From: Aphelenchoides besseyi
Taxonomy: Eukaryota > Nematoda > Chromadorea > Rhabditida > Aphelenchoididae
Assembly (NCBI GenBank): GCA_024699855.1
Contig: JAMPIQ010000002.1
Span: 12,710,001 to 12,774,000 of the forward strand
DNA: 64,000 bases
Reading direction: 5' to 3'
Shown piece after piece: positions 24,605 to 34,515 of this stretch. Position 1 is the stretch's first letter. The number at the start of each line of letters is the position of its first letter. Under the pieces are notes generated by a model. The model searched no databases, had not been told where the DNA came from, and saw only the letters and a list, made by a program, of their open reading frames with translations. The position numbers and the translations under genes were made by a program.

Positions 24605-26563
24605 GATCGAATGCGTTCAACAAGCGCACTGATTCTCTACAAACGTTGTATGGCCATTTGATTGACAAACAGTTAAACGGACGTCTATTCGGCATATCAG
24701 TTCGAGTGCAGTGTTAAGAACTATGCCTGAAAAACAACGTTCGTTATGCTTCACGAAATTCGCAGTTATTAAAACAACGGGACTACAAACGCGAGAAAAT
24801 GGATAAGACAGTTGAGCGAACATACGAAAAGTGTTCACGCAAAAGCAATCGAACTGAAACATCAAGACTAACAGAACTACAAACCCAAGAGTTTTGCATT
24901 TTTAGTCAACTAACTTGTTTTCAGGCTCAAGCATTAGATCACGATTAAACGAACACATGAAATGTCTTCGATTCTTGGATTGTACGAAACGTTTGAGTTC
25001 GATTGTTGATGGAAAAGCCAATTGCGATGTCATCGAAACTCGGTTTTATTTGCGTAATAAGCCACGGAGATATAGACTGTTGAGATCGTTTTAACTGTAA
25101 CCTTCGTGTGTGTATTGAATTACCACCAAATTACTATCGGATAATGTCTTTTTCCAATTTTGGAGTACTTGGAATGGAATTAACACGTAACACCGAACAG
25201 CAATCGGTCATTCAAAAACTATAAGATCGAAATGAAAGGGCCAAGAAAACGACCAATCAGAATCTGTGTACTGATGTTTCCGTTGTCGTGAATTCACTAT
25301 TGAAGGCAAATAACCGGTCAAAGAACTGAAGATTCGACATCAGAAGCGTATAAGATTACACAAACAACCAAAATTTAGTCTGAAGCGGATATTAACATCG
25401 GAGTCAAATGGCACACATTGTTCTCTGAACAATAAAACGCAAATCAACTCTTGAAATTTTGTTGTGCGAAAAGATGGTACGTAAAACGAACGGTCGTTGT
25501 AGTTGAACGTTTGAGTTCCACAGCGGACGTTGCGCGAATGTTTGGACTTTGGATTGGCACTTGAACTTGGTCGAGGCAAACGATTCATAAGAATTTGGTT
25601 ATAACTCGCTCGGGTTTCGGAGTTCAATTTGATTTCCTGACTCTTACAGTGAAAGTAAGTGCTTCTGAAGATACCTGAACATCCAACTAACTATACGGTT
25701 CACATTCCAATGAGCGTGCGTGTAAGATGACGATTGCTCACTCCAATTTCAACCGCTGAGTTTTGCTCTTACGTTTGTTCGCTCTCACCACTTTTTGTCG
25801 CAAAGACAAACATCTAAATGGTGATCTGTTGGAATGTTGGAAGTCTGAAGAGCGTGCAATAAAATGGAAATTAGAGACGAATTAGTGAAAAATGAGTTGC
25901 ATTCCGGGCATTGAGTCTGAGCCAAGGAATGCAAAGAACTTGGAAAACGTTTAGTTTTCGAATGAGTTTTACGGAAAGAAGTTCTCGATTAAAAACTCAT
26001 TAGTCTGCTCTCTTATCTATTAGCCAGCAAAGAGGATTAATGTCTGTACTTGAAGTGGAAATGACAGTCAATTATGAATCGATGAGTAGTTGAAACGTTC
26101 GATCAGCTCATAACATCGACAAGAAATAAAGCTAATCCACAGAATCTTAATTGAAATCAAAAACACGAATATTGACTGGACAACAGATTTGAAAGGCAAC
26201 GGTCAGTCAAGCGGCCTTAAGTTCATTGTTGCAAATGAATGATGTTGATGTTCTTTTGTCTGCTCGACTTTCAATCCTTGTTTTCGAAGCCGAATTTCTA
26301 AACCTCAGACGACCTACGCTTGTTCGTGTCTTGTCGTCCGATGGGCGGAGAATCGTTTTCTCGTCTATTGTGCCGTCGGTTGAAACTACACGATTTTACA
26401 CAGAATAACAAATCATTTTGAAGACCTGCTCAGTTTTACAGTAAAAATTGAACTTGTACGTCGCAAAGACCAATTCTCTCACAACACAATGGAATGGAGT
26501 TTCGGTTCTTGCAAAAGTCGTTTATTTTCCTATGGGGGCGAAACAGAAATCATTTACTTACGT
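24605..26563. other. Long stretch without a supported gene
   Basis: About 2 kb. The best open frame is minus 25627-25340, reading ETRASYNQILMNRLPRPSSS after an acceptor-like gagtcag; it may be one exon of an unseen gene but I recognise nothing. Short frames at 24617-24865 (-) and 26226-26408 (+) look like chance. Confidence 0.35.
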
Positions 26564-26590
26564 TGTCGCTGCACGACAGTTTCGAAGAGG

Positions 26591-27979
26591 TTATTCCAGT
26601 TGGTGATGATCTTCTCGAATTGGCTGCGTTGTGCTTGTCTCGAGTTCTTGTCGGCGTTGTTCGTTGCTGGAGAACTTTCTGCACTGGTGGCTTAAATGGC
26701 CTTCTGCTTTGCAATAGAGACATGCTTGTGGTTCGCGTTGCTTTGATACTGCGGTTCGATGTCGTGAATGTTGCGGTTGCATTCTTTGAAGGTCTTCTTC
26801 TTCTTGAGTGATAGTTTCCAAGGCGAGTAGCAAAGAATCAAGGTTGAATGTAGCGGCTGCGTGTTGTTGTCGGAGAATTGGACGAAGGATCTTCGCAGGT
26901 AGCTTCTTTTGAACATCGAATACCAAAATGTCATCAGTTGCAGTTACTCCAGCGGACTTTAGTTGTGTTGTCAATGTGGAGAGTTGGTTCACAAAGGCTC
27001 GAAGTGATGACGGTGATTCCGTTGGCGATTTCAACTGATGAAGTTGTTCCAAAAGTCGATTCTTGACCAAACTTGGACGTCCATAAAGTTCATGTAGGCG
27101 ACGAACTGCTGGTTCATAGTTTTCCGGTGTGATCGTCAGAGTATTCAGAGATTTCCAGACGTCGGGTGCTGTGAATTGTTTGAGATGGAGTTTTTGAACT
27201 TCGGGTAATTTCGTGGAGTGAATTGCTGCCTCGAACATTGACCACCAACTGTACCATTCCAGTGGATCGCCACTGAACTTGTTGGGTTCCAACGTTGGGA
27301 GATGAAGGCGATTCGTGGTGACCTCAGTGGGAGTTGACGGAGTGGTGATCGGCTGTGGCTGTGCCGGGACTCCGAGTGGCACTGACGCCCTTTCCAACAT
27401 CTCTATCTTCTCTTTTGTCAGTTTGATTTCTGCCTGTAGCTCGGTGACTCGATCTTCAATGGTTGGCATTACTTCTTCCTGAGGTACGGTGCATTCCGAC
27501 ATCCAAACCTCCATTTCTTCTCTGGCTTTTTCTATTGCTTCTTTATTTCCTGCCTCCGTAATGATAGTGTTCCATTCATCGAGTATCGCTTGAACTGCCT
27601 CCTTCTTGGTAATCAATCGTTTGCGGACGTCGGTTAATTCGATAAGGCGGATTTTTTGATTGGTCAGTTGGACGGATGGGGCGATGGATTGATCTATGTC
27701 CATACTCTTCAGATGATCATATTTCTCCTTCAACACTTTCAGCTGGGTTGCTTGAAGACCCCACTTTCGTTTAACGCTCGCCGGGTTCATCTTTGTGTGC
27801 TGAGTTAGCATTTCGGTTGATTGTACTTCGGAACGATCTTTAGTGGTTGTAGATGGTGATGTAGAGGCAGAACCAAAGTCGAGGCGATAATAGTCGACGT
27901 TGAAATTGGGTTGGTCGGGCGGCGGCGAGGTTCGGAGAGTTCGAACAAAGAGGTGGCTTCCAGGCGGCGATCCAATCAC
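26591..27979 (-). CDS. Gag-like protein of an LTR retroelement (DUF1759 type)
   Basis: A single 462-codon frame. The first third is coiled-coil. The middle has the DUF1759 pattern of BEL/Pao gag: LPTLEPNKFSGDPLEWYSWW, then FEAAIHSTKLPEVQK, and RRLHELYGRP. Near the C-terminus a CCHC zinc knuckle, CLYCKAEGHLSHQC, would bind nucleic acid. The true start may be a later Met (about residue 57). The last residues and stop lie inside sequence shared with the LTR, so the original C-terminus has been replaced. An element product, not a host gene; probably non-autonomous. Confidence 0.8.
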   Translation of the reverse strand: MIGSPPGSHLFVRTLRTSPPPDQPNFNVDYYRLDFGSASTSPSTTTKDRSEVQSTEMLTQHTKMNPASVKRKWGLQATQLKVLKEKYDHLKSMDIDQSIAPSVQLTNQKIRLIELTDVRKRLITKKEAVQAILDEWNTIITEAGNKEAIEKAREEMEVWMSECTVPQEEVMPTIEDRVTELQAEIKLTKEKIEMLERASVPLGVPAQPQPITTPSTPTEVTTNRLHLPTLEPNKFSGDPLEWYSWWSMFEAAIHSTKLPEVQKLHLKQFTAPDVWKSLNTLTITPENYEPAVRRLHELYGRPSLVKNRLLEQLHQLKSPTESPSSLRAFVNQLSTLTTQLKSAGVTATDDILVFDVQKKLPAKILRPILRQQHAAATFNLDSLLLALETITQEEEDLQRMQPQHSRHRTAVSKQREPQACLYCKAEGHLSHQCRKFSSNEQRRQELETSTTQPIREDHHQLE

Positions 27980-28320
27980 ACTTTTGATTTAATTTTGAGA
28001 TTACAGAAAAGAAACCAAAAGTTCGTGTTTCAACTTTTATGTCGAGCTTTAAGAGTTCGAGTTTGAGAGATCACAGCACACTTATGACAAAGGAAATTTC
28101 GAACGAAAATTGAATGATTCAAGTTTAGGTTTTGGATTATTCAAAAAATGCAAACTGAACTGTTTCGTTGGTATGACTTGTGGGTGTTGTCGGTCCACCG
28201 GGCACGATGAACGGTTGGCTCGTTGTTCCGTAAGGCGACTTGTTGGCGATTCGTCAACGGGCACAAATACGATGAGCGATGTGCTCGATGTTCAGTGGTA
28301 GATTTTTACGTTAGCCGTGG

Positions 28321-28338
28321 TTCCCGGCCGATGCACCA
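28321..28338 (-). other. Primer binding site, tRNA-Gly type
   Basis: The plus strand reads ttcccggccgatgcacca, which is the last 18 nt of tRNA-Gly including CCA. Its complement lies six bases inside the inner end of the LTR, where the PBS of an LTR element on the minus strand must be. The match to the tRNA stops right after 18-19 nt. Confidence 0.75.
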
Positions 28339-28344
28339 TAAAAT

Positions 28345-28710
28345 TGTCGCTGCACGACAGTTTCGAAGAGGTTATTCCAGTTGGTATTGATCTTCTCGAA
28401 TTGACTGCGTTGTGCTTATCTTGAGTTCTTGATCTCAAACTTGGGTTAATAAACCATTTATTTAACTAAGACGCGAAACATTAGAGACACGGATACAAAG
28501 GTAAGCAAGGAGGGAGAGAGTAAAAAGATGAGATGAAGAACGGTGGTAACAAAAAGGTGAATACTTCCGATTAAAGCGATGCGGCCTCATTTAAATACCA
28601 AGTGCTGGGATTACAAAATCGGCCAGACGAAGCGGAGACACGACTAAAAATCGAGTGGTTAGCAGGTGTACGCGGCGTTGTTAGATGGACGCCATACGCC
28701 GGCGGTTACA
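28345..28710 (-). repeat. 5' LTR of the retroelement
   Basis: Boundaries inferred from TGT at 28710 and ACA at 28345 on the minus strand and from the adjacent PBS. It holds a TATA-like tatttaaa near 28595 and aataaa near 28462. A 22-nt stretch at 28455-28434 nearly matches nematode SL1. The inner 87 bases recur at 26650-26564. The outer edge is less certain than the inner one. Confidence 0.5.
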
Positions 28711-29567
28711 ACAAAGGTTCATTCAAAAATAAGAACGCCAGATAGTCTGGCAGACAAATACGAAAGGTCACTGCACTTGAAAACTCAAAGAACGATCAAA
28801 TCGTTGATCGACGATTTAAAATTTATAACTCGACAATTAACAATTCTCGACAACTTCGACACTCGTCTTCAAGCACAAACGCTCATCATCGTGTTTCTAG
28901 AGAGTTTCTCAGCTTAAGCTCGTTCAGTCATGCGTTTAGCACTCACTCGTTCAGCTTCTAACTTTGTTAATAACCAGCAAGTCCATTTCAGTTGTAAAGC
29001 TTTTATTCAACTGAATACAAAAAAAACATCTTCAGACGAGTGGAAAAGATCAGCGGGCATTAGAAACTGACTATAGAGTTTTTAGAAAACCAAATAAAAG
29101 AAATAAAATTAAGCGTGAGGAAAAACTTTGAGGATCGTGATTGAATGAGGGTTTTAGCTGAGAAGTTGACGGATAAAAGAACAATAGAAATCATTTGTAA
29201 AACTGAGATGAAAGAAATCAACAACGATAATAACTTACGATATGCAAAGACAATTTGCGCATTCACATACAACATCTTCGAGGTTAAATCGCAGACGCTC
29301 AACGTGACAACCAAACGCTTAAGGTTCCTTGAGAAAATGCTGTTTCTTGGCTGAAATCAATCCGTTACTTACGAGCGTTCTGTTGACTAACCTGAAGTCC
29401 CTTCACCACTCGAAAAGTCCAAATTGCGACTCGAACGCGGTTTAGGCTTTGGCTTCGGCGATCTGTCTCGTGATCCAACCCTTATCAGCTGCAGGAGAAA
29501 GTGGCAACGGCCGTGGACGAGGTTTTTTTCGAAGAGGAGTGCATAAAATGTTAACCATTCGGGAGTC
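28711..29567. other. No supported gene
   Basis: About 850 bases. Plus frame 28666-28917 overlaps the LTR edge and has no recognisable content. On the minus strand 29387-29567, all three frames are open just after the stop of the PP2C-like gene (for example one reads RKKPRPRPLPLSPAADK), so a 3' extension of that gene by an unseen intron is possible. Confidence 0.35.
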
Positions 29568-30692
29568 TTAGTCACTCGTCGATGTTCTATCCTTCGGTGG
29601 CGTATAACCGCTGGTTGTCGCCTTCAGTTCGGACAGATTGTACATATCGATACGTAGACCACTTGAACCCATTTTTGATGTTCCAGGCATACACTCCTGA
29701 CTGAGAGCATAACAACGACCGGTAATAGTACGTCGATCAGATTTCACTCTTCTCACAGCCTTAACACCCTCCTCTGAACAATAAACTAACAGCGTGAGGT
29801 TGACAATATCATCGTTTGAAGGTGCCTGAAAAAAGTTTAATTCAAATGAAATATATAACTTACAGATCGGCGTAGCGGTGAGCTTGTGTCCATATTGTCA
29901 CGCTTAGAGCGGATGCTAAGTTGTGAATATCGATCAAAACCAAATCCATCATTCTCCGACGTCTGGAGCAAACACGGATGTTGTATAGATTATCCCTTCT
30001 CCTACTTCCCCAACGGAACCTTGACCCCCTCCCCCACAAGAAAAACGTTTTTTTAAATGCCAAGAGAGAACGTTTGTCGGTTTTTAACGAACAGACAAAC
30101 AATGCCGACAGAAACAATTAAAATGAATTTGCTTAACGGAGGAATTCTAACTTACCTCCACGACGATGGTGCTCAAATCCCTGTTCTTAGCCCGATCGAC
30201 TGAGGGCATAGCCGCATTTATTAAATTGCGAGCCGAATTTTGCGCTATTCCCTGAAACAAATAAATGGAAAAGAAAATCTTTTAATTTTACCTACATTCA
30301 TTGTACTTCTAATATCACGTGACAGTCTGTTTTGCGGCAAAGTTGCTGCTCCCCTACCAAGTAGTACGAGTGTTGCTTCTTCCTTATCGTCTGTAAAGTT
30401 TTGAGTCCGTTACTTAAAAATTAAATCGAACGATCCAATTATGCGGTTTATTGTAGCTACTAGTTTACCAACAATTAAAGCGGGAAGGAATCCGACTCGT
30501 TGCAAGGAGCGGATTGAGGAGTGATCGGGACGTTTTTAAGTCTGTTGTCGCCTTAACGTCTTTTTTAAATCTACCTTGAAGGGTTAGATCATATTGTAGC
30601 GTCGGATTTATTAGATCACCACGCAGTTCACCACCATATTTCGCGATTCGTTTTGCTTCCTTGGCATCTCGCGGCTTGTGATCTGGGATCTT
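29568..30692 (-). CDS. Divergent PP2C-like (PPM) protein, 5' end missing
   Basis: Minus-strand exons about 30692-30440 (end uncertain), 30390-30296, 30251-30156, 29962-29864 and 29825-29568; the last four keep frame to the TAA at 29568. The first exon has KIPDHKPRDAKEAKRIAKYGG, close to the D-H-K-P...E...R-I-x-x-x-G-G of PP2C phosphatases. Later exons have EEATLVLLGRGAATLPQ where an active PP2C has the metal-binding A-S-D-G, and KNRDLSTIVVE where it has D-N-x-S/T-V-I-V. If this alignment is right, key metal ligands are lost and the protein would be a pseudophosphatase. The N-terminal half of the domain is not found upstream; the fold-back repeat lies there. The last 120 residues are unlike PP2C. 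Confidence 0.45.
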
Positions 30693-31047
30693 GTCTGTTA
30701 TTCCCCCCCACCCTTTTTGCGAACAGATCGCTCGCGAATTTTGAAATCAACCCGCTCGCTATAATGCGAACGCTTCCAGCGCCCTAGACCACTCGGCCAT
30801 TCAGGACACACCAAACATAGCTTCTAAACACGTTTCGTACTGTAGCTCACTCATCCTTTTCTTGAACTCCTGGAACTAGTATTTCAACTGGTCTTAAACT
30901 CACAACCGAAGATTAGGTGACGGGAACTAAGGGGCTGGCGGTCCTGGCCGCGGTTCGTACTGTAGCGAGCGCTTCAAGTGGTAGCGTTCGCATTTTTTTG
31001 CGAGTGGGGGGGGGGGGGGGGGGGGGAGGGGAAAACAGACAAGACCC
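30688..31047. repeat. Fold-back repeat with G21 run and tRNA-like core
   Basis: Left arm 30688-30724 (atcttgtctgtta, C-run, ctttttgcgaac) is the inverse of right arm 30986-31047 (gttcgcatttttttgcgag, G-run, aaaacagacaagac). The right arm holds 21 G in a row (31006-31026). Between the arms, minus-strand tggccgagtgg matches a tRNA A box, with a weak B-box-like gggttgatttc about 45 bases on, so the core may be a tRNA-derived SINE. Confidence 0.6.
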
Positions 31048-31191
31048 GATCATCGTTGCATTTCAGTTTCATTAAATTGAGAACTTAAAAGTCTGTCTTT
31101 GAACTCCGTCTGATCGGTGTCTTCAACTTCAACCGATTTGCTTTCACTACCAGCTACTCATTTGTTAGGTCTTCTCTTTGACCGATTGAGT

Positions 31192-31310
31192 GTGTTCGTC
31201 CATATCCCGTTGAATGCACGCCATCCCGTCCGATCTGGCAAGTTAAGCAACGGTGAGCTTGATTAGTACATGGATCGGAGACGTCCTTGGAATCTCAAGT
31301 GACGAACGCT
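31192..31310 (+). rRNA. 5S ribosomal RNA
   Basis: 119 nt, one base different from the minus copy at 22252-22134. Same core, same pairing ends, same TTTTT terminator just downstream (31310-31314). Upstream the motif ttaggtcttctctt at about -37 to -24 is shared with the other copy, though the wider flanks differ, so this is likely an external promoter element. Confidence 0.93.
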
Positions 31311-31314
31311 TTTT

Positions 31315-31854
31315 GGCATTCAACTTTTAGGTTTATCAGAACTTCACTTTACCGGTATTCATTTATGACTGCTTGTAATGACTTCACGTTGTGCCTTCTT
31401 TCCATCTGCTTAGTTGGCATCAAGCATAAGGTTCGTTTTTAGACTTTGTTTTAGCGCACATCGATTGTTCCCACAAACCTACACACTCGTCATGCTGTTT
31501 ACAGAATTGTTTTCTCAATAAACAACATCTGATAATAGTTGTCTTCAAAAGTGGAAGAGTTTGAGTTCGCTAGAATTGATGTTGAATGCTCCTCCTGCTT
31601 ATAGTCTCATCTGTAATTTGGACTACTTGTTAATGAGCATGTGATAGTAAGAATAGAAGCCTTGCGAGCTGAAGTTAGTCAGGAATAGAATCGATGTCTT
31701 GATTGCTAGCACTTGACAGTTGAGATCAAAAGCATCACAACGAAAATCAAATGCAGTTGTTGAAAATCGATATCCGAAGATTGCGTTTTGTTGTCTTAGC
31801 GTCTTTTTGAAAGCCCTTGCTGACGGATGTGCAAGTGCGAAGCAACTTGCTAGC
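31315..31854. other. Intergenic, no supported gene
   Basis: About 540 bases between the 5S gene and the next start codon. An open frame 31720-31947 merely runs into the following gene's first exon; no ATG supports it. Confidence 0.5.
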
Positions 31855-33783
31855 ATGTCTTCAAAAATGGATGTTAATGAAAACGTAAGTCAATCGTTTG
31901 CACATGAGAAATTTTGTTTTTTAGGTCGGAAAAGAATCGGTGGATGAATCCGATGTTCAAGGTGGAGAGCCAAGTGCGTCTAAACGTCGTCGATTGGATA
32001 AAGATGGACCTCATGAAAACGATGCGAATGCAAAGGTAAGAAGTTTCACAAGTTCTATTTTTGTTCCCGTCCAACATCTCAATGTTGGAAACTGTGGTTC
32101 AAGTCGAATTCAAGGGACAACTGGGTCGGGGGTTTGTCATTTGGGGGCGAAGAAAAACTAAATCGGACAAACAACGCTGATACCTCGGTTTTTGGGTGTT
32201 CAGTTTGCCTTTCCTTCCCTGTGATCGGACGACCGGTCGTGGTTTTACCGACTTTTTGTCGTCTCCAACCTCACAGATTTGATCTCTGAACTGTTGAGCG
32301 TTTACCGAACACGTTGGGCGTCGTGGGTGTGTGAGATGTAGGCGAATATCAGTTGACGGACTGTGTAACTTTCTTCTCCGTCAATAGCAAACCCAGTTTT
32401 CCGTGAACAAATGAAGCGCGAGCATTGTGGTCTTTCTTCATCCACTTAATGGTGGAGAAGGTCTTGACCACTTGTTCAGCACGTGCGAGCTTTGACAAGA
32501 CGATTTGACCTTTTCACTAGACTTTGCATAGCTGTTTAGACCGTTTCAAAGTTCGATTTCAGAGCACAGCAACAGAAACCGAGCGTTTTATTTTCAAACG
32601 CGAAATAGAAGATCCGTTCAGGTCAATTGCGGATTATTCCTTCGATGGACGGTTTTTTTTCAATTACGACACACGGTCTGTTGAAGTGATCGATGTGCTC
32701 TACAGGAAACAAAGGTAAGTTACAAATACTATTTTCCACTATAGTTTCTGTGCTATTTAGAAAATTCAACTTCGATTTTTCGGCAGCAACGATCGATGGA
32801 AAGCCGTTGGAAGAAGATTTCGATGTGAAATATTACTGTTCATTTGATTTGGAGACATCACTTATCTTCTTCATTGGCGACACTACGGGCTATTGTGTGG
32901 GAACTGGAGTCACGAACTTCGAACAGTCGACTGTTGTTATCGGACAGTCGACTGTTCTTATTGAACAGCCAGATTATTTCTACGATGTTTTCCGCGCTTG
33001 CTACTACGTATGTTTTTTCCCAAAATCTTACCCAGCCAATTTGGAAGATGGAGGGGTCTTAACAGTTTATGCGGAATCTGGATATTTTAACTTCGAGATC
33101 AAATTGGATGGTCAAATTCAAGCTACAAAACTGGATTACTTGTTTAATAAGCGAATTCTGACGATCGATGAAGAATTTGCGTACAGTTTAGCCGAGAGAA
33201 GTACAGATGACAAAGACCAACTACCAACATTATCAGTTGAGTTAGTCAAAGTGTCATTTGGAACTGGCGAGTCGTCTACATATCCAACGACCAATTGGGA
33301 GGCTATCAATGTAAGATGCCTTGTTCTGCATATTTTCATTTGTATATTTATAGCGTTTTTTTTTTCCAATGGTCGTCGTTTTGGAAATCACATTATTTTT
33401 CCCGTTGGCAGTCGGTGGGCAGGTGAAACCCAATTTGTGTCGTTGAATTTGGACACATTGGAGTGGAAGGAAACTGGGATCAAGCTCGATGGTTATATTG
33501 GCGATCTATCAACTGATGGAGAACGCAGCTTGATCATTTGCATGGAACGCGATGATCACCTTTACTATTACCACTTCGTAGTCAAGTAAGTTAGCCGGCT
33601 AGAACGATCTGAAGTTGTGTTTTCAGCAAACCATACTCGCTATCCACCTGTGCTTGGCATAAGTTGAAAAGCTTAATTGATTCACGACCAGACGCCTACA
33701 ACTTCATTCTCAGCAAACTTCCGACGAATTTCAGACCACCGCGTCCTATTGAGCACTCTGTTCCACTTTATTCTGCACCATGA
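31855..33783 (+). CDS. Orphan protein, 413 residues
   Basis: Exons 31855-31884, 31925-32035, 32563-32714, 32761-33310, 33354-33595 and 33627-33783 join in phase. ATG 31855 starts MSSKMDVNEN; an early basic patch, SKRRRLDKD, looks like a nuclear localisation signal. The rest is rich in aromatic and beta-prone residues (RSIADYSFDGRFFFNYDTRS, later FPVGSRWAGETQFVSLNLDT), reminiscent of a beta-propeller, but no kelch or WD signature is clear. A 12-base unit, cagtcgactgtt, is repeated in tandem with a short spacer in exon 4 (QSTVVIGQSTVLIEQ). The second intron is 527 bp. An aataaa follows the stop. No function is proposed. Confidence 0.7.
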
Positions 33784-33939
33784 GACTCTTTTCTACTATA
33801 CGTAAATAAATAAACTTGTTGTTATAAGTTGTGAAGATATACTTCGATTTGTTTTCTGATAAGCTTGTTTTCGAATAAAGATCTTCATTCGCTACAGAAG
33901 AATGAAATTGTTCGCTGAGTTTACAATTAGTGGCTCCAA

Positions 33940-34471
33940 GTCGCGGCCCTAAAATAGTATTAGGATGGGGAGGAAGTTTTCGGACAATTGCATTATGCCA
34001 AAAGACTAAAATTTTTGTCCAGTTTTTTGTTTTTGTTGGAGGATTAATGTCTTAATTAATTGAAGATCAGAGTTAAGTATTTAATCTTCGAAATAATCGC
34101 CATTAGATGCTACAACCGCTTCCCAACGATCAATCAAGTTCAGGATGCCGCGCCTGTAGAACTTGTCTTTGAATTCGGCTTCTTCTTCTCTGAATCGCTT
34201 AAACCAGTCTCCTGCTGTACTTCTTGTGACTGTCCCTTCTCCATAAGAAGACAAATTCGATGAACCGCGTTGCTGATTGACGAACCGTGTACGAACTCGT
34301 AATGGAGCGACAATCGAACTTGTTCGCAATTCAATTTCGTTGTAAAGTGACGATTTAACACTCACAAGTTTTAAACAAAAACAAAAAATTGGACAAAAAT
34401 TTTAGTCTTTTGGCATAATGCAATTGTCCGAAAACTTTCTCCCCATCCTAATACTATTTTAGGGCCGCGAC
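33940..34471. mobile_element. Mariner-derived MITE with about 95-bp inverted ends
   Basis: The first 95 or so bases (33940-34035, gtcgcggccctaaaatagta onward) are the near-perfect inverse of the last (34471 back to about 34375). Inside, a minus frame holds pieces of a mariner transposase. It inserted, or ended up, 45 bases upstream of the next start codon. Confidence 0.85.
34081..34365 (-). pseudogene. Internally deleted mariner transposase
   Basis: The 94-codon frame joins an N-terminal helix-turn-helix-like part (TRSTAGDWFKRFREEEAEF) directly to the family's C-terminal end (YRRGILNLIDRWEAVVASNG, then DYFED). Mariner transposases are about 345 residues; the whole D,D34D-type catalytic region is missing. 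The frame itself is open, so the deletion kept phase. Confidence 0.75.
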
Positions 34472-34515
34472 CTTGAGCTTATTGCAAGCCAGGAAAGCAA
34501 AAGTTTGTCGACGAG

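Larger units (their letters stand above)
26564..28710 (-). mobile_element. Deleted BEL/Pao-type LTR retroelement
   Basis: Read on the minus strand: a 5' LTR (28710-28345, TGT...ACA ends), six bases, an 18-nt primer binding site (28338-28321), a gag-type ORF, then an 87-base copy of the LTR 3' end (26650-26564, about 94% identical). No protease, reverse transcriptase, RNase H or integrase is present, so pol is missing. No target-site duplication is evident: the five bases outside each end do not match. Confidence 0.6.

Noticed and set aside
28285..28338. tRNA-Gly gene on the plus strand
   Set aside because: A D-arm-like gttcagtggtaga is present, but the anticodon arm and acceptor 5' strand are missing and CCA is encoded; the 18-nt match fits a primer binding site.
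28434..28455. SL RNA gene
   Set aside because: No GT donor after the leader-like sequence, no Sm site and no hairpins downstream; it lies in an LTR.
31006..31026. G21 as a telomere or switch-like repeat
   Set aside because: A pure mononucleotide run, not a TTAGGC-type repeat, and within a fold-back arm.
34140..34361. Second minus frame in the MITE
   Set aside because: Off-frame shadow of the mariner remnant.
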